A stretch of 64,000 nucleotides of DNA from Capnocytophaga stomatis (GCF_002302635.1 NZ_CP022387.1:124001-188000), one strand, 5' to 3'; positions 14,565-23,833 are shown, numbered from the stretch's first letter. Notes: generated by a model not told the origin, from the sequence alone. Translations and numbers: made by a program.

Positions 14565-16691
14565 ATGACAAACATTCAGTACATTCAAAATCAGAATAAT
14601 ACGCTTCAAAAAAATCAGATTGAAAACACATTATTACTCCTTTCCGAAGGCTGTACAATTCCGTTTATTGCACGTTACAGAAAAGACAAAACACAAAATT
14701 TGGACGAAATAGCCATCGAGCAAATCTCAAAATGGCAAACAGAATATGAAAATATTCTCAAAAGAAAAGAAACTATTTTGACAGCCATTGAAGAGCAAGG
14801 AAAGCTATCCGATGATTTAAAACAAAAAATAGAACTTTGTTTTATTCTCAACGAACTGGAAGACATTTACTTACCTTACAAAAAGAGAAAAAAAACACGT
14901 GCCGATGTTGCCAAAGAAAAAGGATTGGAACCTTTGGCTAAAATCATTATGTCACAAAAAATCAATGATTTAGAATTTACTGCGTCAAAATATATTAATA
15001 AAGAAGTTCCCACAGAAAAAGAAGCTTTGCAAGGAGCTTCTGACATTATTGCCGAATGGATTAGCGAAAATATTTTTATCCGAAAAACTTTGAGACGTAT
15101 GTTTCAACGCAACGCAAATATTATTTCGCAAGTGGTCAAAGCAAAAGCCGAAACTGAAGAGGCTCAAAAATTCTCAATGTATTTTGATTGGGAAGAAAAT
15201 CTTTTGAAAACGCCTTCACATCGTATTTTAGCAATGCTTAGAGCTGAAAGTGAAGGTTTTGTACGATTAAAAGTAGAAATTGATTCGGAAGAAGCAATCA
15301 ACTCTATAAGTAAGAACATCATCAAAACAAATGGAGAAGTTGCTGATTTTCTGAATGATGCGATTTCAGATAGCTATAAACGTCTTTTAGCACCTTCCAT
15401 TGCAAATGAAACTTTACAAGAAGCTAAGGAACAAGCTGATAATAAGGCTATTCAAATTTTTGCTGAAAATTTGAAACAATTGTTATTGGCTGCTCCTCTT
15501 GGGGAGAAAAGAATTTTAGCCATCGACCCCGGATTCAAAACTGGTTGTAAGGTTGTGTGTTTGGATGAAAAAGGAGATTTATTACACAACGAAACTATTT
15601 TTCCGCATCCTCCGCAAAAAGATACCACAATGGCGATGAAAAAAATCAAATCAATGGTTAATTCCTACAAAATTGAAGCTATCGCCATCGGAAACGGAAC
15701 AGCCTCACGCGAAACGGAATTATTCATAAAAAACGTAGCTTTCGGCTCTCCTTTGCAAGTTTTTGTAGTCAATGAAGCGGGTGCTTCGGTGTATTCAGCG
15801 TCAAAAATAGCACGTGATGAGTTCCCCAACTATGACGTTACAGTACGTGGAGCCGTATCGATAGGCAGACGCCTTTCTGACCCCTTGGCAGAATTGGTGA
15901 AAATTGACCCTAAAGCAATTGGAGTGGGACAATATCAGCACGATGTAAACCAAACAAAACTAAAAGAAGAACTTGATTCTGTTGTAATTAGATGTGTAAA
16001 TTCAGTAGGTGTAAACCTCAATACGGCAGGAAAATCTCTTCTTTCATATGTATCCGGAATTGGAGAAAAAATGGCGGAAAACATTGTAAAATATCGTTCC
16101 GAAAAAGGAGCTTTCTCTGAAAGAGAGGAACTTTTGAGCGTTCCAAGATTAGGAGCAAAAGCTTACCAACAAGCGGTTGCTTTTTTACGTATTCACGAGG
16201 GGAAAAATCCGTTGGACAATTCAGCTGTACATCCTGAGGCTTACCCGATTGTTCAAAAAATGGCAAATGACTTAGACATTTCACCAGAGAAACTTATCGG
16301 TAATAAAGAAGCTATAAACAAAGTAAACATCCAAAAGTATATCAATGATAACGTGGGAGTTATCTATTTGAAAGATATTCTAAAAGAATTGGAAAAACCC
16401 GGATTAGACCCGCGTAAATCTGCTAAAATCTTTGAGTTTGACCCCAATGTAAAAACTTTTGATGATGTAAAAATAGGAATGATTTTACCCGGCATTGTCA
16501 ATAATATCACGGCTTTTGGCTGTTTTGTTGATATCGGAATAAAAGAAAGCGGACTTATCCACATTTCACAGCTAAAAGAAGGTTATGTGGCTGATGTAAA
16601 TGATGTTGTGAAAATGCATCAACATATTACCGTAAAAGTAGTTGATGTTGATTATCAGCGAAAAAGAATCGGGCTAAGTTTAGTCAGTTAA
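14565..16691 (+). CDS. tex: Tex-family RNA-binding transcription accessory protein
   Basis: 708 aa. Domain order matches Tex: an N-terminal helical region with IPFIARYRKD, a YqgF/RNase H-like domain opening LAIDPGFKTGCKVV (about residues 320-333), helix-hairpin-helix repeats (VNLNTAGKSLLSYVSGIG, about 490-510), and a C-terminal S1 RNA-binding domain (GIVNNITAFGCFVDIGIKESG, from about residue 640). Cytoplasmic and associated with transcription and RNA surveillance in other bacteria. A strong terminator lies just after its stop, shared with the convergent Spy-like gene. Confidence 0.95.
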   Translation: MTNIQYIQNQNNTLQKNQIENTLLLLSEGCTIPFIARYRKDKTQNLDEIAIEQISKWQTEYENILKRKETILTAIEEQGKLSDDLKQKIELCFILNELEDIYLPYKKRKKTRADVAKEKGLEPLAKIIMSQKINDLEFTASKYINKEVPTEKEALQGASDIIAEWISENIFIRKTLRRMFQRNANIISQVVKAKAETEEAQKFSMYFDWEENLLKTPSHRILAMLRAESEGFVRLKVEIDSEEAINSISKNIIKTNGEVADFLNDAISDSYKRLLAPSIANETLQEAKEQADNKAIQIFAENLKQLLLAAPLGEKRILAIDPGFKTGCKVVCLDEKGDLLHNETIFPHPPQKDTTMAMKKIKSMVNSYKIEAIAIGNGTASRETELFIKNVAFGSPLQVFVVNEAGASVYSASKIARDEFPNYDVTVRGAVSIGRRLSDPLAELVKIDPKAIGVGQYQHDVNQTKLKEELDSVVIRCVNSVGVNLNTAGKSLLSYVSGIGEKMAENIVKYRSEKGAFSEREELLSVPRLGAKAYQQAVAFLRIHEGKNPLDNSAVHPEAYPIVQKMANDLDISPEKLIGNKEAINKVNIQKYINDNVGVIYLKDILKELEKPGLDPRKSAKIFEFDPNVKTFDDVKIGMILPGIVNNITAFGCFVDIGIKESGLIHISQLKEGYVADVNDVVKMHQHITVKVVDVDYQRKRIGLSLVS

Positions 16692-16697
16692 AAAATA

Positions 16698-16734
16698 AAA
16701 ATCTCCAGAAATCATAAATTTCTGGAGATTTTTT
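16698..16734. terminator. bidirectional terminator between tex and the Spy-like gene
   Basis: A stem of about 12 bp (16699-16711 with 16719-16730) has an A run on one side and a T run on the other, so it can serve both convergent genes; the stop codon of the minus-strand gene lies at the end of the T run. Confidence 0.8.
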
Positions 16735-17165
16735 CACTTAGCATTTTTATAATGGTTCATTAGTTTCCTATGAAACTCTTTCTCTGCATCTTTTAGTAAA
16801 AGCAGCTTCTTAGCGGAAATTATCTTCAAAAGCTCTTTATCCTTTTCTTTGCTCACTTGCCGTATTTTATCACCAAGTTCACTGTCTCTTTTTAAAATTT
16901 CCAATGCTTCCTTTTCCGTCAAATCTTTTTTTCTTTCACAACCTTTTTTTCTGCAACTTCTCGCTTGGTCGTGCAAATTATGCAAAGTTTCGCTATATTT
17001 TTCATATATAGGCCAAAAAACCTTTGCTTCATCTGGCGTAAGGTCTATTTTTTCAGTAATATACCCTATTTTTAGCGTTTTTATTCGTTCATAATTGTCT
17101 TCTTTCTGAGAAAAAAGCGAAAAATTGACAAAAAAGAACAAAATAATAGTAAAAATAACCCTCAT
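16734..17165 (-). CDS. Spy/CpxP-like periplasmic protein of an ECF sigma operon
   Basis: 143 aa with a clear signal peptide (cleavage near LFSQ). The mature part is almost wholly helical and charged, with a LTPDEAKVFWPIYEKY segment that recalls the LTxxQ-type region of Spy/CpxP chaperones; one CRKKGCERKK stretch holds two cysteines. Such proteins accompany ECF sigma factors in Flavobacteriia and are often annotated as sensors of ECF sigma factors. It is the third gene of a set with the sigma factor and putative anti-sigma factor, 11 bases after the latter. A role in sensing misfolded envelope protein is inferred. Confidence 0.7.
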   Translation of the reverse strand: MRVIFTIILFFFVNFSLFSQKEDNYERIKTLKIGYITEKIDLTPDEAKVFWPIYEKYSETLHNLHDQARSCRKKGCERKKDLTEKEALEILKRDSELGDKIRQVSKEKDKELLKIISAKKLLLLKDAEKEFHRKLMNHYKNAK

Positions 17166-17176
17166 AATGTATTTTT

Positions 17177-17674
17177 TTAGTAATTCTCTTCTATATTATA
17201 ATCATATTCTCGTAAATAATCATCAAGATTTTCCATATTTTGACTCTCATTCACGATAGAACTATTCAGACTCACAGTTTCCAATTGTTCTAAAATCAAG
17301 TATGTTTTATCTTCTCCTAAATAACTATTATTCAGATAATTTTGTATTTCTACGGAAGTTAAATCTGAAAACTGAACACTTTTCAAAGAATTTTGAGAAA
17401 CATAAATCCAAACCGACGAAACAAGCAATACAGCCAAAACGGAAGCCACCGCATACTTAACAATTGGCAAATAGAATGTTTTTGTTTTTTTGGTTGTGGC
17501 TTTTAAAATCGACTCTCTTGATTGCTCAAAATAAGCCTCCGGAACTTTAAACTCTTGTTTTTTTGGTATAACAAACTCAATATCAATCCTATTTCTAAGA
17601 TTTTTCTTAAAATCATCGAAATACGTTTCCGGAACTTTCATTCCTGAGTTTATATTTAATTTATCTTGTTCCAT
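17177..17674 (-). CDS. putative anti-sigma factor, single-pass membrane protein
   Basis: 165 aa with one central membrane helix (about residues 68-90, YAVASVLAVLLVSSVWIY). The cytoplasmic side (1-65) contains two related VPETYFDDFK/VPEAYFEQSR segments, and the outer part is acidic. No zinc-binding HxxxCxxC anti-sigma motif is seen. Its position between an ECF sigma factor (35 bases upstream) and a Spy-like secreted protein suggests a membrane anti-sigma factor or membrane partner; this is inference from gene order and topology. Confidence 0.6.
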   Translation of the reverse strand: MEQDKLNINSGMKVPETYFDDFKKNLRNRIDIEFVIPKKQEFKVPEAYFEQSRESILKATTKKTKTFYLPIVKYAVASVLAVLLVSSVWIYVSQNSLKSVQFSDLTSVEIQNYLNNSYLGEDKTYLILEQLETVSLNSSIVNESQNMENLDDYLREYDYNIEENY

Positions 17675-17708
17675 ATCTAAGCGTAAGACGATAAAATTTG
17701 TAAAAAGT

Positions 17709-18248
17709 TTAATGCGTTTCCAAATAATTTTTAATTTTCTGAACGGCGTGGTGGTATGATGCTTTCAAGGCTCCTACCGAAGTATCTAATATTTCAGATA
17801 TTTGTTCGTATTTCAATTCTTCAAAATACTTCATATTGAACACAAGTTGCTGTTTTTCAGGAAGTGTTGCAATTGCTTTCTGAAATTTAATCTGAATTTC
17901 ATCTCCTTCAAAATAAACATCAGCCTCCAAGTGCATACTTCTGCTATATTGCAAATCTTCGATAGAACAATTTCGTTCGTTGGCTTTTTTCTTCAAAAAA
18001 TCAAGAGCTTGGTTTGTAGCTATTCGGTAAATCCACGAAAATAAAGAACTTTCACCTCTGAATTTATCAATATTGCGAAAAATTTTAATAAAAGTTTCTT
18101 GTAACACATCATCGGCATCGTCGTGCGAGATGACCATTTTTCGGATATGCCAATAAAGTTTCCTTTGGTATGTATCTACCAGAAATTCAAAGGCTTTTGA
18201 ACGTGTTTTTGAATCTTGAAGCAGCGTTATGAGTTCTTTTTCTTCCAA
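17709..18248 (-). CDS. ECF-type RNA polymerase sigma factor
   Basis: 179 aa. Region 2 includes YQRKLYWHIRKMV, DADDVLQETFIKIF and the -10 recognition helix FSWIYRIATNQALDFL (about residues 60-80); region 4 includes LPEKQQLVFNMKYFEEL and a helix-turn-helix ISEILDTSVGALKASYHHAV (about 145-165). The start is a TTG at 18248: in-frame codons upstream hold only a stop, and no ATG exists before region 2. The upstream exporter gene ends only 2 bases before. The genes downstream look like its membrane regulator and a secreted sensor. Confidence 0.9.
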   Translation of the reverse strand: MEEKELITLLQDSKTRSKAFEFLVDTYQRKLYWHIRKMVISHDDADDVLQETFIKIFRNIDKFRGESSLFSWIYRIATNQALDFLKKKANERNCSIEDLQYSRSMHLEADVYFEGDEIQIKFQKAIATLPEKQQLVFNMKYFEELKYEQISEILDTSVGALKASYHHAVQKIKNYLETH

Positions 18249-18250
18249 AT

Positions 18251-20086
18251 TTATGATTCAAAAGATTGCATTTCAACTAATTTTTTGTACATACCTTGCC
18301 TTTGTAAAAGCTCATTGTGCGTACCTTGTTCCACTATGCGTCCTTTTTGCATAACTACTATCAAATCAGCTTTTTGAATGGTTGAAAGACGGTGAGCAAT
18401 TACAATGGAAGTTCTATTTTTCATCATATTTTCCAACGCATTTTGTACCAAACGCTCGCTTTCGGTATCAAGTGCAGAAGTTGCTTCATCCAAAATCATA
18501 ATTGGTGGATTCTTCAAAACCGCACGGGCAATGCTCAATCGTTGTTTTTGTCCTCCACTTAGCTTACCTCCTGAATCTCCGATATTTGTATCGAACTGTT
18601 CTGGCAAATCTTTAATAAATTCATAAGCATTCGCCACTTTAGTAGCTTCTAAAATTTCTTGCTCATTTGCGTTCTGCTTTCCAATAAGTAAGTTATTTTT
18701 AACAGTGTCATTGAACAATATTGAATCCTGCGAAACCACTCCTATCAAACGACGTAATGAGCTTATTTTTAAATCTTTAACATTAACACCGTCAATTTCA
18801 ATACTCCCTTCACTTACATCATAAAAGCGTGTAATTAAATTGGCAATAGTACTCTTTCCACTTCCTGACTGCCCTACTAAAGCAATTGTTTTTCCTTTTG
18901 GAATTTCTAAAGAAAAATCAGTTAAAACCTCCTTATCATCATAACCGAATGTAATATTTTTCAATACAATCGAAGATTTAAATTCCTGTATATCAACAGC
19001 ATTATTTTTTTCCTGAATTGGGCTTTCGTATTCCAAAACCTCAAATACACGTTCGGCGGCGGCATTTCCTCTTTTCAAATCATAAGAAGCTTTACTAATT
19101 GCCTTTGCCGGAGTTAAAATATTGTAAGCCAACCCCATAAAGGCAATAAAAGCAGCTCCGTCCAAGGTTTTGTCAACCAAAACCATAGTTCCTCCAAACC
19201 ACAACAAAACAGCAATCATCAGGATACCAAGAAATTCACTCATTGGTGAGGCTAAATTCTGTCTATTCGCCAAGTTATTAGCCAATTTAAAAAAGCGTGA
19301 AGTAGAATCCTCAAATTTATTCTGAAAAACTTTTTCAGCATTGAAAGCCTTCACAACTCGCAGTCCGCCAACGGTTTCTTCTATGAGAGATAAAAATCGT
19401 CCTTGTTCTTGCTGTACTTTGGTGGATTGCTTTTTTAAGGATTTCCCAATTTTAGAAATAATCCAGCCTGATACCGGAATAAAAATAAAAGTGAAAATTG
19501 TTAATTTCACACTGATTCCCAGCATCATAACAATCGAAAAAATAATTGTAAGAGGCTCTCTGATAATTAGTTCCAATATCGAAAGAAAAGAATGTTGCAC
19601 CTCCCCTACATCACCCGCCACACGTGCGATTATATCACCTTTTCGTTGCTCGGAAAAGTAAGAAAGTGGCAAATTTGTTATTTTTTTGTAAAGTGCATTT
19701 CGCAAATCCTTTAGTACGCCGTTACGCAGATGTGTGATGAAAAACACTGCAATATAATTGAATGCGTTTTTAAGCAAGAAAAGTACAATTACAAGGGCAA
19801 TAACAATGGTTAAAGCAGAAACAGAATCTTCTCCTACAATATTTGATATTCTGTAATTTAGCAAATTTTTACCATAACTTACCAAATCCGAAACTTTGCC
19901 TGAAAAAACAGGTTCTTCGGTTATTTTTTGGGCGTCTTTTCCAAATAAAATATCCAACATCGGGATAAGTGCCACGAATGAAATAGCACTAAAAAGTGCG
20001 TACAAAATATTAAAAAAAACATTCAGAAAAGCGTATTTCTTATAAGGAAGTATGTAAGGTATAAATTTCTTTAAATACGGACTCAT
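18251..20086 (-). CDS. ABC exporter, MsbA/multidrug type (permease-ATPase fusion)
   Basis: 611 aa half-transporter. Six membrane helices in the first about 320 residues, then an ATPase domain with Walker A GQSGSGKST (405-413), signature LSGGQ (509-513), Walker B and D-loop DEATSALD (533-540) and the switch His in IAHRLSTIQ. Length and layout fit MsbA-type lipid or drug exporters; lipid A is a possible substrate but not shown. The gene ends 2 bases before the TTG start of the sigma factor, so the envelope-stress genes are probably at least partly cotranscribed with it. Confidence 0.9.
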   Translation of the reverse strand: MSPYLKKFIPYILPYKKYAFLNVFFNILYALFSAISFVALIPMLDILFGKDAQKITEEPVFSGKVSDLVSYGKNLLNYRISNIVGEDSVSALTIVIALVIVLFLLKNAFNYIAVFFITHLRNGVLKDLRNALYKKITNLPLSYFSEQRKGDIIARVAGDVGEVQHSFLSILELIIREPLTIIFSIVMMLGISVKLTIFTFIFIPVSGWIISKIGKSLKKQSTKVQQEQGRFLSLIEETVGGLRVVKAFNAEKVFQNKFEDSTSRFFKLANNLANRQNLASPMSEFLGILMIAVLLWFGGTMVLVDKTLDGAAFIAFMGLAYNILTPAKAISKASYDLKRGNAAAERVFEVLEYESPIQEKNNAVDIQEFKSSIVLKNITFGYDDKEVLTDFSLEIPKGKTIALVGQSGSGKSTIANLITRFYDVSEGSIEIDGVNVKDLKISSLRRLIGVVSQDSILFNDTVKNNLLIGKQNANEQEILEATKVANAYEFIKDLPEQFDTNIGDSGGKLSGGQKQRLSIARAVLKNPPIMILDEATSALDTESERLVQNALENMMKNRTSIVIAHRLSTIQKADLIVVMQKGRIVEQGTHNELLQRQGMYKKLVEMQSFES

Positions 20087-20150
20087 TGTTGATTAAATTG
20101 ATTAAAGCTCAAAATCATCATTTTTTATATTGATTTTGAGCTTTTAATTT

Positions 20151-21233
20151 CTATCCTTTGTATTTTTTTATGGTTTCTTTACGTTGAATTTTTCCGTTGC
20201 CAGTGAGTTCAAACTTAGGCATAAAATAAATGGCTCTGGGAACTTCATACTTCAGGATTTCCTTATCCATATACAAATCGTGAGCCAAATTCGGATAATC
20301 TTCCTCGCTTCCTTCTACGTAAAGCACAGCTCTTTGCCCGAGTTGCTCATCTTCCTCACCTACAAGGAAATAATTATTCTTAATATATTTCTTGATTTTG
20401 CGTTCAACACTTTCAGGGAACACCTTAAATCCTCCCGAATTAATTACATTATCCAAACGCCCTAACCAAACAAATTCAGTGTCTGAAATTAATTTGACAA
20501 TATCATTTGTAATAATCTCGTGGTCAGATATTTGAGGAGCATTTATAATCAAACATTTTCTCTCGTCTTGATGAAATGTTACATCCGGAAGAGCTTTGTA
20601 ACTTTCTTCGTGGGATTTCGTGTGGTTAACGTGTCGCATTGCAATGTGCGAGATAGTTTCCGTCATTCCGTAAGAAGAATAAACTTCTGTTGAAACATTC
20701 TGTAGCTTGGCTTCCAATTCATTATCAACTGCAGCACCTCCAAGAATTAATTTTTTTACGCGGTGCAAATCGTACAGCGATTTTGAGGCTTGTAACGGAA
20801 TCATTGCAGTAAAATCATAATCTTTATTCGTTAAAGCCAATGGCATCGATGAAGGCTGAATAATATCCAAATGCAATCCTAATACAATAGAACGAATTAT
20901 CATCATTTTTCCTGCGATAAAATCAGCTGGCAAACACAACAAAGCCGTGTTTTTAGGTGATAAATTCAGGTATTTTCCCGTAGCCAAAGCCGAATTTACC
21001 ATATGTTGCTTTTTCAAACGAATTACTTTGGGAATTCCTGTTGAACCTGAGGTAACTGCCTCAATATAATCATTATCATCAAGCCAATTCAACAAAAAAT
21101 TTCCGATAGACTTTCGGTAAGGCTCTCCATCTTTGATGTATTCCATAGCCAAAACTACCAAATCCTCTCTATCAACAGAAAAACCATTGATTTTCAAATG
21201 TCTATCTACAAAAGTATAATCTATTTTATCCAT
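20151..21233 (-). CDS. menE: AMP-forming acyl-CoA ligase, o-succinylbenzoate-CoA ligase-like
   Basis: About 360 aa, short for the ANL superfamily and typical of MenE-like proteins of Bacteroidota. The adenylation P-loop is TSGSTGIPK, followed by SSYGMTETISHIAMR, the Asp-containing WLGRLDNVINSGG and the catalytic-Lys region ELTGNGKIQRKE. MenE activates o-succinylbenzoate in menaquinone synthesis; no other men gene is in the window, so the substrate is inferred. A longer start at 21395 adds 54 residues without family character and would place the -7 element (21279-21272) inside the gene; starts at 21248 or 21233 fit the promoter. Confidence 0.75.
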   Translation of the reverse strand: MDKIDYTFVDRHLKINGFSVDREDLVVLAMEYIKDGEPYRKSIGNFLLNWLDDNDYIEAVTSGSTGIPKVIRLKKQHMVNSALATGKYLNLSPKNTALLCLPADFIAGKMMIIRSIVLGLHLDIIQPSSMPLALTNKDYDFTAMIPLQASKSLYDLHRVKKLILGGAAVDNELEAKLQNVSTEVYSSYGMTETISHIAMRHVNHTKSHEESYKALPDVTFHQDERKCLIINAPQISDHEIITNDIVKLISDTEFVWLGRLDNVINSGGFKVFPESVERKIKKYIKNNYFLVGEEDEQLGQRAVLYVEGSEEDYPNLAHDLYMDKEILKYEVPRAIYFMPKFELTGNGKIQRKETIKKYKG

Positions 21234-21271
21234 TTCCTTTTCTTGCATCTTTCTAAAACTAAAACAAGTTG

Positions 21272-21279
21272 CAAATGTA
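21272..21279 (-). promoter_or_regulatory. -7 promoter element of the menE-like gene
   Basis: TACATTTG on the reverse strand, about 25-40 bases before the candidate start codons. It argues against the longer upstream start. Confidence 0.55.
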
Positions 21280-21512
21280 CAAAAAAGATTTGAAGTCCGA
21301 TAAAAATTTATATTTTCAAAAACAGATTTTAACGAATTATCAGCAATCATTTTCAGATTAATTTTAACAAAAGGTAAGGATTCGGCAATTTTCAAGAATT
21401 GAATTTTTGCAATAATCTAAAAATCAAACCATAAAAAATTAATTTCAAAAAACAGTTCTTTTTGTTTGAAATTTGAAAAGAAAGTTATTAAATTCGCAGA
21501 AAAAATAATATT

Positions 21513-22580
21513 ATGGAAAATTTGGATTTCAATTTAACTATCGAAAAAATAAAAGAAAGCCGTATCAACCAAGTAGATTTCTCGAAATTGGCTTTTGGGC
21601 AAACTTTTTCTGACCATATGTTTGTATGTCATTACAAAAACGGACAGTGGCAACAACCTCAAATTAAGCCATATGCACCGATTTCTTTGGAGCCTTCCGC
21701 AAGTGTTTTTCATTATGGACAGGCGATTTTTGAAGGAATGAAAGCATATAAAGACGATAATGACGACATTTTCCTCTTCCGTCCGGAAGAAAACTACAAA
21801 CGTATGAACAAATCGGCTGTGCGTTTGGCTATTCCTGAATTTCCTGAAAAATGGTTTGATGAAGGGCTGAAAACTCTTTTAAAAATTGATAAGGATTGGA
21901 TTAAAAAAGGAGTTGGAAATTCGTTATATGTTCGTCCTTTTATTATTGGAACTTCAACCGGAATAATGGCTTCTCCTTCAAAGGAATACATATTTTTCAT
22001 TATTACTTCTCCCGTGCAAGCCTATTACGGAGGCGATGTAAAAGTAAAAATTGCGGACTATTACAGCCGTGCTGCCAATGGAGGTTTCGGGGCGGCAAAA
22101 GCAGCAGGAAACTATGCAGGACAGTTTTATCCTACACAATTGGCAATTCAAGAAGGATATCAGCAAATCATTTGGACGGATGATACAACTCACGAGTTTT
22201 TGGAAGAAGCCGGAATGATGAATCTTTTCTTCCGAATTGATAATAAGCTAATTACTTGCCCTACCAGCGACCGTATTTTAGATGGTGTTACGCGTAAAAG
22301 TGTGCTTGCTATCGCGGAAAAATTAGGCATAGAAACGGAAGTTCGTCCTATAAAAGTTCAGGAATTGTTATCAGCCGCTGAAAAAGGCACGCTTCAGGAA
22401 ATATTCGGAAGTGGAACTGCTGCTGTTATCAGTCCAATTTCAGGATTTGGTTATAAAGAGAAGGATTATGTAGTTAATCGTCCTGCTGACCTATATGCCT
22501 CAAAAATCAAAGAAGCTATCTTAAATATCCAATACAACAAATCGGAAGATTCTTTTGGCTGGAGAGTGAAGGTTGTTTAA
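21513..22580 (+). CDS. ilvE: branched-chain amino acid aminotransferase
   Basis: 355 aa, PLP-dependent class IV aminotransferase of the larger (type II) BCAT group. Signature segments: SVFHYGQAIFEGMKAY, FRPEENYKRMNKSA, YVRPFIIGT, the PLP-lysine region FGAAKAAGNYAG (about residue 188), EEAGMMNLFF, and the PLP-phosphate segment FGSGTAAVISPI. Interconverts Leu, Ile and Val with their keto acids; its ketoisovalerate links to panB. A promoter-like TTTG, 20 bases, TAAATTCG (one mismatch in the -7 box) precedes the ATG. tRNA-Arg follows. Confidence 0.95.
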   Translation: MENLDFNLTIEKIKESRINQVDFSKLAFGQTFSDHMFVCHYKNGQWQQPQIKPYAPISLEPSASVFHYGQAIFEGMKAYKDDNDDIFLFRPEENYKRMNKSAVRLAIPEFPEKWFDEGLKTLLKIDKDWIKKGVGNSLYVRPFIIGTSTGIMASPSKEYIFFIITSPVQAYYGGDVKVKIADYYSRAANGGFGAAKAAGNYAGQFYPTQLAIQEGYQQIIWTDDTTHEFLEEAGMMNLFFRIDNKLITCPTSDRILDGVTRKSVLAIAEKLGIETEVRPIKVQELLSAAEKGTLQEIFGSGTAAVISPISGFGYKEKDYVVNRPADLYASKIKEAILNIQYNKSEDSFGWRVKVV

Positions 22581-22644
22581 ATCATTGATAATAAAGACCC
22601 AACAAAAAAATTTAAATATTTTCTTAAAAAAAGTATTGAAAACA

Positions 22645-22675
22645 TTTGGAGTTTTAAAATAAAGCTGTATCTTTG
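22645..22675 (+). promoter_or_regulatory. promoter of tRNA-Arg (-33 and -7)
   Basis: TTTG at 22645-22648, exactly 19 bases, TATCTTTG at 22668-22675; the tRNA begins 21 bases later. Confidence 0.8.
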
Positions 22676-22696
22676 CAACCGATTTAGAAAATAGCT

Positions 22697-22770
22697 GGCC
22701 TCGTAGCTCAACTGAATAGAGCACTTGATTACGGCTCAAGAGGTTTCAGGTTTGAATCCTGACGAGGTCA
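22697..22770 (+). tRNA. tRNA-Arg (anticodon ACG)
   Basis: 74 bases. Acceptor stem GGCCTCG with CGAGGTC (one G-T pair), D stem GCTC/GAGC, anticodon stem CTTGA/TCAAG around the loop TTACGGC with ACG at 22731-22733, T loop TTTGAAT, discriminator A. No encoded CCA. The A at position 34 is expected to be edited to inosine, as in other bacteria. Own promoter and terminator. Confidence 0.96.
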
Positions 22771-22780
22771 CAAAATATAA

Positions 22781-22810
22781 AAAAACTCACTGTAAAGCAG
22801 TGAGTTTTTT
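22781..22810 (+). terminator. terminator after tRNA-Arg
   Basis: Perfect 12-bp stem (22781-22792 with 22798-22809) running into T residues, 10 bases after the tRNA. Confidence 0.85.
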
Positions 22811-22891
22811 CGTTTTAATAAAATTTTATAATCGAAATATATCTTCAAGATTATAGATGTCTCAACACTTTTTAAGATTGTAATCAAAAAA

Positions 22892-23041
22892 TCACACATT
22901 ATGTTTTTCTTTCTTTTTCAGGTAATTCTCCCTGAAGTTTCTTCCTTGCCGTTTGTACAATTTATTCCGATTCTTTCTGTCATTCCAAAAAATAAGCAAA
23001 AAGAACACAGGAATAATCAACAATCCCCATAACCACCACAT
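22892..23041 (-). CDS. 49-aa single-pass membrane protein
   Basis: ATG at 23041 to TGA at 22892. The protein starts MWWLWGLLIIPVFFLLIFW, one strong membrane helix, followed by a very basic tail (RKNRNKLYKRQGRN, KKKEKHNV) that should face the cytoplasm. It begins 18 bases after the stop of the ABC ATPase gene on the same strand, so it probably shares its mRNA and may be a small accessory subunit of that system. No named family recognised. The next 80 bases downstream hold nothing evident before the tRNA terminator. Confidence 0.6.
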   Translation of the reverse strand: MWWLWGLLIIPVFFLLIFWNDRKNRNKLYKRQGRNFRENYLKKKEKHNV

Positions 23042-23059
23042 ATTATTATATTTTTAAAA

Positions 23060-23752
23060 TCATTTTTTTCTGAAATCACTGTCTATCAATCCGTCACGCA
23101 AACGAATGATACGATGTGCGTGCTGAGCAATATCTTCCTCGTGTGTTACCAAAATAACTGTATTTCCTTTTTGGTGAATTTCATCAAAAAGTGCCATAAT
23201 TTCGTACGAAGTTTTCGAGTCCAAATTTCCGGTAGGCTCATCTGCTAAAATAATGGAAGGATGATTCACCAAAGCCCTTGCCACAGCCACCCTTTGCCTT
23301 TGTCCGCCCGATAATTCATTAGGTTTATGCATCATTCTATCTCCAAGTCCCACAAGTTCAAGCACTTCTTTGGCTCGCTCTCGTCGCTTATCTTTTCCTA
23401 TTCCCGCATAAATCATCGGCAGAGCTACGTTATCGAGTGCAGTAGTTCTGGGCATCAGATTGAACGTCTGAAAAACAAATCCAATTTCCTTGTTACGAAT
23501 ATCAGCAAGTTCTCCATCGGAAAGTTTGCTAACATCTCTTCCATTAAGAATATATTCCCCTGAGGTTGGCGTGTCCAAACAACCTAAAATATTCATCAAA
23601 GTTGATTTTCCCGAGCCCGAAGGTCCCATAAGTGCCACATATTCACCTTTTTCAATTGACAAAAAGATGCCTTTTAACACGTGCAAAACTTCGCTCCCTA
23701 ATTTAAAATCACGTTTGATATTTCTAATCTCTAATAAACTCATATTTTTCAA
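23060..23752 (-). CDS. ABC transporter ATP-binding protein, LolD/MacB type
   Basis: 230 aa. Walker [10 protein letters not shown] (43-51), Q-loop [11 protein letters not shown], signature LSGGQ (147-151), Walker B and D-loop DEPTGNLD (171-178), switch His in [14 protein letters not shown]. The LNxL-type NLMPR and EPTGNLDS segments place it among the LolD/MacB/FtsE-like ATPases that work with FtsX-type permeases in lipoprotein release, drug or peptide export. No permease is adjacent, so the partner must lie elsewhere. The Met at residue 4 (23743) is an alternative start. A 49-aa membrane protein follows. Confidence 0.9.
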   Translation of the reverse strand: MKNMSLLEIRNIKRDFKLGSEVLHVLKGIFLSIEKGEYVALMGPSGSGKSTLMNILGCLDTPTSGEYILNGRDVSKLSDGELADIRNKEIGFVFQTFNLMPRTTALDNVALPMIYAGIGKDKRRERAKEVLELVGLGDRMMHKPNELSGGQRQRVAVARALVNHPSIILADEPTGNLDSKTSYEIMALFDEIHQKGNTVILVTHEEDIAQHAHRIIRLRDGLIDSDFRKK

Positions 23753-23833
23753 AAATTAAATGTTTTGACAGTTTTTACAACATTTCAAATGATAAAACTT
23801 CAACTATTTTTTTGCGAATGTACTAAAAAATCA

